A stretch of DNA of 64,000 bases from Saccharina japonica (Eukaryota > Sar > Phaeophyceae > Laminariales > Laminariaceae): contig MEHQ01002427.1 of the NCBI GenBank assembly GCA_008828725.1, forward strand, positions 248,001 through 312,000, given 5' to 3'. Below the pieces are notes generated by a model. That model saw only the letters and a list, made by a program, of their open reading frames with translations. It was not told the DNA's origin and made no database searches. The translations under genes and the position numbers were made by a program. Below, one piece after another: positions 33,812-46,028 of the stretch; position 1 is the first letter of the stretch; every line of letters starts with the position of its first letter.

Positions 33812-36233
33812 CACGAAGTATACCAGTATCTGTGTAAGGGGTTCCTGAGGAGGGGCGATTTGTTTGCGTCTGACATGTGTACACTCTACTGCTGCTGATG
33901 TGGTCCAATTCCTTGTATGGGCTCGGGTTCACGCGTGTTTATGATACGTACCGGGCGAGAAAACGGTTAAGAGAGAGCGGCCAACACTGGCGCACATACA
34001 TGCAATTATTTTTTCGCAGTGACTTCATTCAGTGCCTGCCGATTTTTTTTGGGTGGGGTGAGCGGCGCCTGTTTCATCGGGTGCTGAGCAGCCGTTTTTG
34101 CCAAGGCGGGACGAGACCTCGGCCCTCCTTCCTTTTTATTTAGTCATTGGCTCTTCCATTTTTGCCATTATCTCGCCGTAGCGCCGACGATCCGGGTGCC
34201 ATTAGGAGAGTTAATATTCACGAACAAAAAATGTACTGGTAATGACGGAAGAAAGCAGCAAGTATGAAGAAAGGTTTACGGTCGTTTTTAACTACGCATA
34301 TTTAGGGCTATTCTTATCGGAGCCATGAATTTCCAAAAAATCCAATATTGGTTTCGCGCCAGTTTTTGTATTCCCATTTTTTTTTTTTTCCTTTTTTCTC
34401 CCCAGATATCGGAATGCGAAGCTTTCCAAATATTTTTGCCCTCCTGTTAAATTTCCAAACTTTGAAAATGTTAATGTTTCTTGTTTTTCCTGTTTTTCTT
34501 GGAAAAACATGTTGGAATTTTTGGGAAAAGTTACTCGACAAGAACGGCCCGTACCAAATACCGTACCAAATTTTCATTTTTTTGGCAAGTTTTACTTGCT
34601 AAAATAGCTAAAAAACGTGCCAAGTTTTTTCTGGATATTTCCGTATCTCTTCGTTGGCAAGTTTTTGGAAAGTAAATTTTGCTATTTCCCCTGCCATTTG
34701 CGACCAACCACGCCTACGCAAGAACCATAGAAAACCCCACGCCGCAGCACGCTAGACCACACGAACTGCAGCAACACAGGAAGATGTGAGGGTTAGTTGG
34801 TGTTGACAGTACATAACAGCCGATTTTCCTAACTGAGAATTGCCTTTCCGATGAGAATGAAAATCGTTTTTAGTACTTTGTTATTGTTTAAGAGTTGTAT
34901 TTCGCTCAAGACCAAAAATTGACCTAGAAAATATGTTCCTCGATGGTAGGTATCGATCCACGAAAAAAATAATTGAAATCGGCCTTGACAGGCTCGAAAA
35001 ATCAAGGATATAAAGAATTTGCAATTATGAGCGAGGTCCCTCGCCCATAAATACAGATTATCTGGGATCCTCGATATCTTGAGACTGCCGATGCCGATTT
35101 CGTTTTTTTTTGTCATCGACGGGTGTCACAACTGAGAATAGTTTACAGTAGGAAAACATTACTGTAAGGGAAGTACATCTCTTACAATTCTAAAAACAAT
35201 ATTTTCGATTTTCATTCTCATCGGAAAGGCAATTCTCAATTAGGAAAATCGGCTGTTACATGATGGTACTGGGTGTGCTGGATGTCGACGGGTAGAAAAG
35301 ACGGTTTAATGTGAAGAACACACACAACAGGTACCAGATACCAGGATTAATTTCCACATCCGAGGGGGACAATAAGGAACGTAATAATTATGTCGCCCGT
35401 CAATTATGTCGCCCGTCCGGCCGTTCCCAAGAAAAATACTGCTAAGGGGTTGATGGCGCGGGGAACGAACCCCATGTGGGCGTGGCATGGGTGCCGTCTC
35501 GGGCTGATGTTCAAGTCAATCCCAACCAAACAGTGGCCCCAGCTTCCCCAGACAACGTACACGTGACCATGGCCGCCCTGGGGGGCTGTTCTACTCCGGG
35601 GTCCCTACTAGAGATGTGCTTGGATTTTCTCCAGACCACCATTCCTCGACGAGGGTGTCGTCTACTGTAGCTGTCCGATCTCTGCTGGACGGGGTTTGAT
35701 AAAAATTAGAGGGCGTTACGTGGCAAAAATAGCATGCTTCTTGCCATTTCATCGTGTTTGTCGATAGAAAGTATTTAGCAAGACTTGTCAATTTTTTGTT
35801 GCCAAGATAGCCAGTGTTTAGCTACTTGCTTGCGTCGTTAAAAACCGCCCTGATACCTGGTACAGCATAGCAGTTAGATACAGGACGCGATAATCAAAGG
35901 CTATGCAAAAATCTTGAACAAACCGTTGCGAAGTGTGATAGATACAACTCTTGTTCCTTTTCTGTATCGAACGCCCACCCACTATCATCCCTTTCCCTCG
36001 TGCGTCTACATCCCGCCATCTTGGGAAAATTATGTTCCTAAAACTAAAAAAAACTGCAATAATACTGTGTGCACCACGCGCTGCAGTAAAACACGTAAAA
36101 ACTCGTGCTCCGTGTACACGGAAAAAACCCAGGCGCCGTTAGGTTTGCACTCCACTCTGCAACTCCTCATTTCCGCCGATCAAATAAAATGCATTCCTTG
36201 CAGTCGGACAGCCAAAAAAAGAAAGAAAAAAAT
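33812..36233. other. Intergenic region with one inverted-repeat element
   Basis: AT-richer than its surroundings. Apart from the element at 34815-35257 and an inverted fragment of a dispersed repeat at about 35271-35330, I see nothing I can name. Confidence 0.4.
34815..35257. mobile_element. AACAGCCGATTTTCC inverted-repeat element (443 bp, ACAT duplication)
   Basis: The ends AACAGCCGATTTTCCTAACT and its complement continue as a near-perfect inverted repeat of about 50 bp (through CTTTCCGATGAGAATGAAAA). ACAT is present at 34811-34814 and 35258-35261. There is no transposase: a non-autonomous DNA element downstream of the 686-codon gene. Confidence 0.75.
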
Positions 36234-39200
36234 CTAGGCCTGGGCCTTGATGGCGGCCATGTGCTGCTTGATGGCGTCCGTGAGTTTGGTGAGCATCGCC
36301 TGGCTGCTAACCTCGAACTTGTCGTCCCATATGCGAACGAACACTTGCGCCTTGAACGGGTCGGGGAAGATGTTCGGGTTGCACTCAATCTGTGAGCGAG
36401 AAAAACGACAAACACCAAGGTATAAAGCGTAGGACAGAAGCAGCAGGACGACCGGGGGCGTGTATGAGCGTACAGCTACTTAAAAGGGTTCAGCAAGGCT
36501 TCATCTCAGGCTTGCCTGGCTAGGGCGTTTACGGTGCTGCACCAGCGCGCCCTAGAAGAAAACGCAGAGGTCAGATAACTAATTCGGGGTTGTGTGTGTA
36601 TGTAGCTTGGCTACTTGAACGATAGTGAGGTAAAAAGGCAGTGGGGCATCATATAATACGACATCGTATGGCAGGTTTGGTCTGGCTTGGGCGGGTGCGG
36701 CGCTTCAGCAGCGACATAAGAAAAGGCAGAGGCTAGGAAACTCATGCGAGAATGCCGTTCACTTCCGAAAGCTTTTGTCTTCTAGAACCTTCTAGAACCT
36801 TCTAGAAATTTCTAGAGTCTTCTAAAACAGCTTTGATACAATAGCCATACTACGGTAGAGGGGGGATTTTCATTTTTGGGCCCATTAATAGCATTTTGTG
36901 GCTGACTACTATTAATACTATAGTAGTAATCACAACTGAGAAACAGCCCAATATATTTGCAGTAGGCAAATGCATTTGTTATGAAAGAAGCAAACATCAG
37001 CCGTCGACGAAAAATCAACTGAGGTGTGGGGCGGTATTCCCGCAGCAGGTAATTTCTTTCTTCAGGTTTGGCGGGGAGACCCACCGAGGTGGGTGGGTTG
37101 TGTGTCGTTACCACACTGTCGGGGGTCAGCAACACGAGGTAATCTCAAGAGTGCCCCCGAGGAGCCAGGGTGGCCTTGAAGGATTGTAGTGAGAATGAAG
37201 GATTATAGCGGTAATGAGGCGGTACAGTCTAGGTGATCGGACTTGGAATCCACACAGGGTTTACTTCCGGACCGCCCGCAAATAAAAATTACCACCAGAT
37301 TGGGTTATTTTAGTAAGCGACTCCCGGGGACATAACCCAGGGTCAACAGGAGAATACAAGGATAACGTCCCGATTGGTGAACAGATCGGACAGATCATCG
37401 GCTCCAACCTGATGGCCTAGATCTTTCAGGGCAGGTAGATTCCTGATCTGTATGATCTGTATGATCTAGCTCATGTTGCCCGGTGGGAGTCGAAACATTT
37501 GCATAATATAGGACTGGTTCCTCGGTTGGATGCGTACTCTACAGATCCTGCACAGCATCTCAAAACGGTAGACTAGGGTTTAAATGATCTAGATGATCTA
37601 TCTGATCTGTTTGCAGATGGTCTGTCTGGCGCGTGGGTTGTTCATCGGGTTGCGTGTACATTTTAACTTAAACTCGGGGGTTTAGTTGAGGTACAGAGCC
37701 ACCTGTGTTGCTCTCCCTACAAATCACCAAAATGATGTATTTCCATAACGCCTAATATTATTGAAACCGGGATTTGGTCAAAATCAGCCCCTCACAAGGC
37801 AATTGGAAACGCTCATCGTTGTCCCTGTGTTCTCCCTACCGAGGCACCGGAGAGCCTCAGCATCAAGGCCCAAGCCCAAGTGATACTGGGTGTAGACAAA
37901 ACTGAAGCTACATTGGCGATGAGATTAGTAGATCTCGAGAATTCACGTCCGCTGTTGCTGAAAGCGATTTCGCAGCTCGAGCCGCTAGGTAGTCGCGCCG
38001 CTCGATAACGCGATGTTCAACGAAGTAGTCGCTGTGCTAGACCAACATGAAATCGCCCAGAACTCCTCCTATATGCCTGCATAGACCCAAGGAAGAATAA
38101 GCAGGGTGGTGGACTTTCGGATTAGCACAACAGCGGCCGCAACCGACCTTTGTAGTGTGCTTTCAAAAACAGCAAAAAAACGACAAAACGTACCAGATTT
38201 AGAGTACGAGGTCGTACGCACGAAATGTGATGCTGTACGTACGTGTACGAGTTCTCGAAAACATGCACCAACGGAAGTCGTCGCCATTTGAAAAAGCGGC
38301 GTAATTCAACCGCCTGGAACCACATTTTCAAACTTCAGCGACGTAGTCGCTGTTCGTAGAGGACGCGAAAACTGCTGCCGCTTTGCCACACAGTAGTGAG
38401 AGCACCAAAGAGCCCATCGCAGGGTGGTGGACTTTTTGATTAGCTGTGAGGCTGGAGCTAGAGCAGAATTACGAAATGTCCTATGGGAAAAAATACAGGG
38501 GTAGAGGTTCTTCCAGACGTTAGGCTGAAATACATAGAGCCAGAATCGAAGTTTTTTTGTGGGGAGAGCAACACAGGTGGAGCTGCTCATGGGAGAAACC
38601 TGGGAAACGTTGGGTAACCCCCCTACCGCAATATGCCTGCCAAGGTGGCAGTGCACAATAGTTGCGAGACTGCTGCTATTAATATGATTTTCGTAAACTA
38701 TCTCTATTCGAACACAACAATACAACAATACGAGCACTAATACGAAGCATAGTAGTATAGCACCCGATGACATATCAGGCCTGCAGGTTTGGTCTGGTTT
38801 GGGCGTGTATAGCAGTGCTTCACGTCCACTAGCAAAACAATCAGAGGCCAGGCTATCCATACTAGCATACTACGCTTCGTAGAACATAAGCGTATCTACT
38901 ACCAGGTACCTGGTATATAATAATAGTACAGCAGTACGAGTAAAACGATGCAGTGATATAGTGAAGCAGCACCATATGGCACACATCGGAATACTGCTTA
39001 ATACCGGGTATTATCCGATGAGGCTTGTCGTATGCATTATTTGTGTCAGGAGTTAGACCAATTGCAATCCCAGTTGACCTTCAGGGGTATACAACCCCGT
39101 TTCAATCATAAGCAAACCCGAGATTGAGACAGACCACAAAAAAAATCGTACCCTCGTGTGGGAGGAAGTAACCCGTACCCATCAAGAATCATTTATAAAC

Positions 39201-42200
39201 GTACTGGTTGAACACACTATACGATAGCTCCACTTCTAAATACCCCGATTCCGTGTAGGACCCTGATCCCACCAGGGTCTGAGCCCTCCGAGCCCACCCT
39301 GGATACATAATTAGCCGCCGGTAGTGGCCGCTTGACATCCTGATCTCACAAAAGATCGATAATTAAAAATAAAGAAAAAGACATCTTGATCTCACAAAAG
39401 ATCGAGGATTACTAACAAATAACTGCGTTTACTATCGTGAGTGAGGTCGGCAGCGTGAGATCAGACTATTAATACCAAGTGGGGCCTGCCGGCGACAAAT
39501 TGTGTATCCAGGGTTACTTTGGAGGGCTCAGGTTGTCGTGGGGTCAAAATGCCAAGTGGGGGTAGGGTGCTTAGAAGCAGTTTGGTATACTGCAGAGTTT
39601 ATACAATTATCTCTGGGGTACGTGTTATTTCTTATTTTCCTCCCATATGGGAATACGGAGAAATTTGGGGGACAGGCGGTAGATATACAGCAGTAGTTAT
39701 TGAGGGTGCTTAGGTGGGAGCGCGCATGGTGCTCTCCACCCCGCTGTCAACTTCCTTCTATATCCCGGTCAGTTCATGAACAATGAAGAGAAAAGGGATT
39801 TTACTTGTACAGACTACACGAATAGATGTATAATGTGTGATGTACCTATGATGTACGTGCCTCTGTGAAATATCCCGTGTGGTACGGTAGTTTGTCCGAG
39901 TTTACGGCCGTGGGGCAGCGGTGTTGAATGCACCGACCATCAAGCGCGCACAGGAATTTTCACAAGTTGCGGCGGTAATGAGCACATAAACAAGCAGCCA
40001 ATGGAAAATTTTAAAAAATTTTGGCTTTTTTTGTGTGGTTTTTTACTCACTCAGGCTTCAACCATAAAGACGCGCGTAATCTATGCGGTCCATATTTCCC
40101 GTGTGTGTGTGTGTGTGTTCTTCACATTAAACCTTCCTTTCTACCCGTCGACATCCAGCACACCCAGTGTCCGTGCCGATTCATCATCCTAAAAAGGTAC
40201 CAGTTCTGTGGTCACAAAACTACGACACAGAGATACTACGCTCAGTGCAGTAAGCAGAGCAGACAATGCAATGCCATATACGACAGGCAAGACCTACCCT
40301 GCTAGCAATCCAGGTGCATGCAAGAGAAAAAAGAGAAAAGAAAGAAAAAAGCGAAAAGGAAAAATATTAGAAAGTAAACATAGTGAAGCAAATCAACAAT
40401 CAACAATCAAGCAACCAAACAAAAGCATGACAAAATGAAAAGAAAAAAAAATGTCGTGCTTCTCCCAGATGAGATGCGACATCTAGTTAAAAGAAACCAA
40501 ATGAAATGAAATGAACCGAAAAAAAAAAACAGTGCCAACAAAGCAAGACTAAGAACGACAGGAAAAGACAGGCAGCCAGAGCACACCTAAAGTACCTTCC
40601 AGCCAGCTGAGGCAGGTTTGTGCCCGTAGTACAGGCAGGTTCTACCAGCTAGTCGGTCTGGTACTGGTACCTACTCTGTTTGCCGTCTCTTTCCTGCTTT
40701 CGTCCGCCGCGGTTTCCCTACGAACCCCCCCACCCTCTGTCTCCATTCCCTTGGGCGCCACCCATACAACGGATACGTGGCACTTCCTACTCAGTTCCGT
40801 TTCGTCCTCGTGCCTCACACGAGAGTCCAGGAAAGAGAAGAGGAAGTAACAAAAAACAAAATGTATACGTACGTAGCTAAGCAGCCAAAGAAAGTCCTAG
40901 GCCTCGACCGAATTGCGATCGACATGCACCATGCACCATGCACCTGAGAAAAGAGCTTAACCCTTATAGGACTGGAGTCCCGTTTTGGGGACAAATTACT
41001 TAGAATTAGAGTTGTTTGTCCCCAAAACGGGACTGCAGTCCTAAAAGGGTTAATACGCGTTCTCCTGTAGGTGAAGTTGTCCCGTTCAAGACAAGTGAAG
41101 TCGTTCCGCCCAAACGTTCGTAGGGAAGAAAAGACAGGCCACAAAATGGTCAATTCGTTCGAACCGTAACCATTCGTTCGTCATTTTTTCTTTTTTTGTA
41201 TCTTTGATTGGTCGGATCAAGGATTGGGATTAGGGTATGGATAGGATTGGGATTAGGGTATGGATGATTCTGATAGCGAAATATCAATATTAATCTTCCC
41301 GTTTTATGCTATAATACGTAGTTTTACACAATTATGCTCGCAGAATCCAAATCTATGCTGTTACGGGGGACCATAGTAAAAATGACCAAATATTGTTAGT
41401 AAAAATAGGTAAATATATAGGTTTTAGTGTATACCGTAGGTCCTATTTACTATGGCCCCCCGGAATAGCAATTATGCTCGTTTATGCTTGTATGGGAAGG
41501 TTTTACTTCATGTTAATCACCCCCGTGAGCCAAAATATTGCTCATATAGTCATAATATAGTACGCTCGTCAGGGCACACTGCCGATCTGCTGCTGCTGCT
41601 GTGAGCGTGATTCCAGATTTCGGCATGTATTATGGTGTATAGTCACATGGCCACCAGCGCGGCAGTGCATACTCGTAGTGTATGTATTCTGCTTGTCAGT
41701 CCCTTGGTTAATGTTTCATGCTACAGCAGCCACGGCCCCCGACCGCTCTGATGTCTTTCTTTACACTCGCACTGCAGTACCTTAGCGACGGTCGTGGGAA
41801 CGATCCAGCTATGTATACTATTCATCTATCCCTCCCGTGCATACATCGATCATCATGTGATCATGCGTTGTCACAACTCTCTCGCCATCTATTCATCTAC
41901 TCCTCCTGTGCATACACCGATCATGTGTTGCTGTCCATTTTTTACTGCCTCCCCGACTGTTGTGCGAATAGGCAAAAGCATGTTGAGCTAATGGCTATTG
42001 AGCTACACAGCGATTCCAACATCCACATTGCCGATCTGCTGCACGGTGTTGCTAGATTTCTAATTACAATACTTCGTAACAGAGCCAAGAGGCCGGTCGC
42101 GAGTGTGCTCCAGAAACAACGATGCCTCAGTCATGTCGTCTAGTGCGAGGTGCTGATTGTCGCTCATTGTAGAGCGCAAGTGCGAGAATGTGCGCGCCCG

Positions 42201-45162
42201 ATCATAGCCGACGACGGCTGAATCAGAGAAAGAGACCGCCAAACGGCAACCTAATGCGGCAGCTTGGTCTTGTTGTCCAACTTGAGATTATTCCACCGAA
42301 ATATGCTCCTTTTTCGTGAGTATGCTTCGAAAAACCTAAATTATGCTCGCTTTTAGGCTAATTATGCTTTTAAGCTAAAAAATCATGCCCACCTTGAACC
42401 TGTTCCACCGAATTATGCTCCTTTCTAGTGACTATGCTTCGGAAAACCTGGATTATGCTCGCTTTTAAGCTGCTCATGCTTTTATGCCAAAATGGCAAAA
42501 AAAAACCCGCCAATTATGCTAAAAAAATCTGCTGTTACGGGAGACCATAGAAAATAGGACCCAATCATGATAGTAAATTATGAAAATATATACCTGGTAG
42601 GTTTTGTGTGTAACTTAGGTCCTACTTACTGTGGTCTCCGTGATAGCAGAAACAATCAAAGCCTTATTGGGATACTCCGATCTACTTCGACCCCCGCGTT
42701 CTGCTGCAGAAGCCATCGGATCCAGCCCTCCCTCTGTTCTCAAGCTTGCGTCGAAGGTGCCTACTCACGGCGTTCCGCGCCGACATTTTGTCGGCTTTTG
42801 TCGAAAATCAGTCAACAAGAAATGGAAGTCCCGTACTTTGACACTGTATAACCTCTCACCTATGATGAGGATCAAACACGCGCAGAGGCTATGAATACAG
42901 TCCACTAAAACATTGCGGACTTTTCTTTACAATGATTTTGCCGTGATTAACGTGATGACGATAACACCGGTTCATGCCCTTCATGCACCAGTGTGCACCG
43001 GTATGAATGTATGTAATGACGTCTGTATGTGTGTATGTGGCTCTGCATATATGACCTCGCACGATGTACTCGAATTTGATCCACAAGCAGAACCACACCT
43101 GTCGCCAGCGCACATGAACATAAAGGCTCTCCCGCTCGATCACAGCGGTCGCGATCAGTCAACTGTGCGGCTCAAAATGTGGAGTGCAACAGACGATAAT
43201 AATGCTCGAGTATGAACTCGTCCGTCTTGTGCTGTACAGTGCCCGAAAGCTATTTGTGTGTGTGTCTGCTGCGTGTCTGTATGTCTTGTCTGTGCGTCTA
43301 TGTTTCTGTCTGGGTCCATCTTCCCGTACAAGCCTCTCGTTTACTCTTTCTGAAGATATCCTTGGCCAAAAGCAATTCTAAAGCATGTCAGCAACGAAGC
43401 CAGGCTTTGGCACGTGCGTTCACTTCATCACCCATGATTCTCACCACGATGTTGAGGCCGTCCACAACATCCTTGTACTCCACCGTCTCTTCCCTGTAGG
43501 GTTTCCCCCCTTCTGCGGCGTTGGCCTTCAGGCGCTTGAAGGAGGCCAAAATGTTGTTCACCTACCAGTACGAGGCACGTCATAACAAGCGCTACAGGTA
43601 TTAATAAAAAGCAGGCAAGAACTAACCTACCAAGCACCAGATACCGTTTTCACCAACTCCATTTCACGAGGTATAGAGCTACTACAAAGTATATACAGTA
43701 ACTGCTTTTGCAGTACTGCAGGCAGTTACGCTAAGCTTGCATCCCAACATGATGAGGGGCTGGCTGGCCGCATGCGGTACATGAAGCTGAGACAACTGCG
43801 ACAGCGCACGGTAAAACTGCTGTGGTAGTGCATGGGGTGGTACCTCTAGCGTCTGTTACGTGTTGTCTCTCTTCGTTGGTAATGCTCCACTGCAAAGGTC
43901 GACACGACGCCGAATTTCCGAGGCACATTGTACCTGGTACCAATAGTGATTTTACACCTGAGTGGACAGATTGGCCGTGATTCGGAGAACCGCCACCGGG
44001 ATATGTATCATAGCTACTCTTGAAACTCTTCGAGTCTTCGAGGACTCTCTACGCAGCCATTCGTTGTTGGCTCCTTATTCAGTAGTCCGGCACCGCTTTG
44101 ACGCGGCGCAACTGACGAATGGCAAAAATGATACCACTGGTTTCAACTTGTCCAAAGGCATTTTATGTATAATAGCTGCAGGGGAAGGTGTTTCATGTTT
44201 TCTATTTTTCCGTACTTCCTTCCGCATCTGCCATGCTCTTATCGGCAATTTTCAACGGAGCAGGGCGTTTCGACGGCATGCACCGTTTTTCAATGTATCC
44301 GGACTGCTAGCGTGTGTACTTTGTGCAAGTCGTATACTGTACGATGGCATGGCATTGCATTGTCTACGTGCTCTCTTTACTGCATTACAATGTAGTTTAG
44401 TGACTACAAAGCTTGAATCTCTCTACTACTAGGATGAATCGGCACGGACACTGGGTGCGCTGTGAGTCCACGAGTAGAAAATACGAAGGTGAAGAACACA
44501 CAAACGCTTCGAATGCTCACATTATAAAAATGATGACCTGCCTCAAGGGGCTACGAGTACTTGTTGAGCGTAACGTAAGGCAAAGAGTCGGCACCTGGCC
44601 AAAGCTCTCCACTGTAGTAATTGCGCGACGAGAGCTGTAGACTATCGGTGCTACGGGTACATGATGACTGCCGTAATACTGTTACGAAGTGACCGCGGTA
44701 GTTGTGCTGCTCTGCCAGGTATACACCGTTACGGTACCTTGAAGGGGATCTCTTACCCACGAGGTCTGACCTGTCACAGCAGGCAACCTCCTCTCTCTAA
44801 TCGGGCGTCTAACGTCTACCAGAGGTACCTGGTACCTTGTAACGTTCTACGTCGTGCTTGTACGACGTACATACCGCATCCTTCGTGTCATTTCATACCT
44901 GCGCGGCAAGCAATTGGAGGTTTTCCTTCTTCATGTCGAAGGATACGCGGGTGTCGTCCATCAGGGACACGCTGAACTTGGGCAGGTCCGTCGCCGACAT
45001 GCACAATCGATCCGGGCTGGAGGAAGCGGAGCGGGCCACAGCTCGGAAGGTTGCCGTGGTTCGTGCCGCCTGCAGCGAAACTCGCCCGGGGAGCGGCACC
45101 ACGAAGCCCGTTGCTCCGTGCACTGCCGCCAAGGCGCAGCAAAGAGACGAGATTCCCCTCAT
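36234..45162 (-). CDS. Small plastid-targeted protein of unknown function, 178 aa, three exons
   Basis: Exons: 45162-44899 (88 codons), 43561-43445 (39 codons) and 36389-36234 (51 codons plus TAG), all phase 0 with GT-AG borders. The N-terminus (MRGISSLCCALAAVHGATGFVVP) is a signal peptide followed by the Phe motif at residue 20, hence plastid import. The mature part has SVSLMDDTRVSFDMKKENL, a Lys-rich helix (LASFKRLKAN) and an ending FVRIWDDKFEVSSQAM followed by an amphipathic Lys/Ala helix. I recognise no domain. The second intron is about 7 kb and full of repeats, so the link to the last exon is inferred from matching phase, a strong donor (GTG|GTGAGA) and continuous composition. If that donor is not used, exon 2 reads on to a stop at 43388 and the product is 145 residues. 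The gene diverges from the mitochondrial carrier across 866 bp. Confidence 0.6.
36779..36822. promoter_or_regulatory. Heat-shock-element-like array (alternating TTC/GAA every 5 bp)
   Basis: TTC starts at 36780, 36790, 36800, 36810 and 36820; GAA at 36785, 36795 and 36805, with GAG at 36815. This is nine alternating half-sites in exact 5-bp register, the layout bound by trimeric heat shock factor. It is also simply a tandem 10-bp palindrome (TTCTAGAACC), and it lies within the long intron of the 36234-45162 gene, so function is unproven. Confidence 0.35.
37700..38579. mobile_element. CACCTGTGTTGC foldback element, copy 2 (880 bp, 4-bp target duplication)
   Basis: Termini CACCTGTGTTGCTCTCCC and the inverse GGGGAGAGCAACACAGGTG are flanked by GAGC on both sides (37696-37699, 38580-38583). 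The right arm (about 38311-38579) matches the arms of the copy at 30960. The left half is different sequence, including an internal repeat of GCAGGGTGGTGGACTTT. It lies in the long intron of the 36234-45162 gene. Confidence 0.7.
39279..39531. repeat. Foldback repeat (253 bp)
   Basis: The arms CTGAGCCCTCC..CCCTGGATACA (39279-39311) and its complement (39499-39531) enclose a direct repeat of GATCTCACAAAAGATCGA (two copies, about 48 bp apart). Probably a small mobile element; no coding capacity. Confidence 0.5.
40111..40900 (+). repeat. Dispersed repeat copy (CATTAAACCTTCC to TACGTAGCTAAGCA)
   Basis: Blocks in order: ACCCGTCGACATCCAGCACA; GGTACCAGTTCTGTGG; an A/G-rich stretch; TTGGGCGCCACCCATACAAC; ACGAGAGTCCAGGAAAGAGA. 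The same order is at 48630-49390. Its left end alone also occurs inverted at about 35271-35330. No coding capacity seen. Confidence 0.6.
40957..41053. mobile_element. TTAACCC hairpin MITE (97 bp)
   Basis: TTAACCCTTATAGGACTG and TTTTGGGGACAAA are mirrored by the complement at the far end, giving an almost perfect hairpin bounded by TTAA. Related copies are at 5709-5795, 17132-17280 and 51887-51974. Confidence 0.65.
41365..41460. mobile_element. CCATAGTAAATAGGACC MITE (96 bp)
   Basis: GGGGGACCATAGTAAA at the left and TAGGTCCTATTTACTATGG at the right are inverted; the AT-rich interior has AAATATATAGGTTTT. The same family is at 42538-42640, 51284-51388 and 52771-52870. Confidence 0.6.
42285..42510 (+). 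repeat. Two-copy tandem repeat, about 120 bp
   Basis: TTCCACCGAAATATGCTCCT starts the first copy and TTCCACCGAATTATGCTCCT the second. Both contain TATGCTTCG-AAAACCT and ATTATGCTCGCTTTTA. Loose ATTATGCTC motifs also occur at 41330-41490. Confidence 0.55.
42538..42640. mobile_element. CCATAGTAAATAGGACC MITE, diverged copy
   Basis: GGGAGACCATAGAAAATAGG to CCTACTTACTGTGGTCTCC, with the shared AAATATATACCTGGTAGGTT core. Confidence 0.5.
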
Positions 45163-46028
45163 GGTTTGGATTCTCCCTGTCTGCTCCTTGTATGCTGCGT
45201 GCAGTGCGGAACCTTGGGGTGTACAAGTGCCTGCGCATGTGCCAAGCGGCACGAGTTTGAACGGGACAAGTTGGTAAGCAGGGCGCGACTCGTTGTGTGC
45301 ATGGTGCGTGCCGTGTGGCAACGCTGGTAAGTGTCGGTGCGTAGAAGTAGCACGAATGCTGCTGCTGAGTTGTACCTCCTCTGGTAGGGCGCTAAACTAC
45401 CTCAAGCACGTGTCGAACACGTGTCTTTTGCACCCGTAACAGGCACCCAAACGCGCCAAATAGAGCCAAACAAAGCCACATTGGGCGCCACGCGGGTTTT
45501 CCCTACCCATCTTTCGACGACTCACGTGTGTTACGTCGAAAACGAAGCTCTGGTCAAACAGGAATGAGACGGCCAAAGATTGCTCAGCACCCCCCATTGG
45601 CGATGCAATGAAGCCCCGAGCACCCCACGTCTCCCAAACCTATACCAACTCCAAAATGATGTATTTGCGGATCTCCGGTACCAGACTGATTATCTCAACA
45701 TATCTCCGTGATCTCCTTCTTTTTACCGACCACTATCTCGAATGACGTCACTAATCAGCTGGGTAAACCATTCTTCCATTATACACACGCACATATCTCC
45801 TAAACCGCCGCCGCCGCTGCTCGTTATAGTCCGTCGTTGGTGCTCTGTGTGCCCGTCTCGAGTCGAAGGCACCGAGTACCAACCTAACAACCTGCTGGGT
45901 GCTGAGCTACGCCCTGTCGTGTTTCCGAACAACCACCCGTCTCAACTGCTACTGCGCCGTTGCGGCTGGGTGTGGTGTGCTGGAAAGGGCTTTTTTGACA
46001 CGGAGAAGAACGAATAGGCGACTTGACA
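45163..46028. promoter_or_regulatory. Upstream region between divergent plastid-protein and mitochondrial-carrier genes
   Basis: The 866 bp separate the start codons at 45162 (minus) and 46029 (plus). It contains no convincing coding exon and no large repeat. It must hold both promoters unless unseen 5' exons exist. Confidence 0.35.

Noticed and set aside
37201-37290. tRNA-like segment
   Set aside because: Some arm-like pairing and a TTGGAATCC-like stretch, but I could not fit a full cloverleaf with a proper T-loop and acceptor stem.
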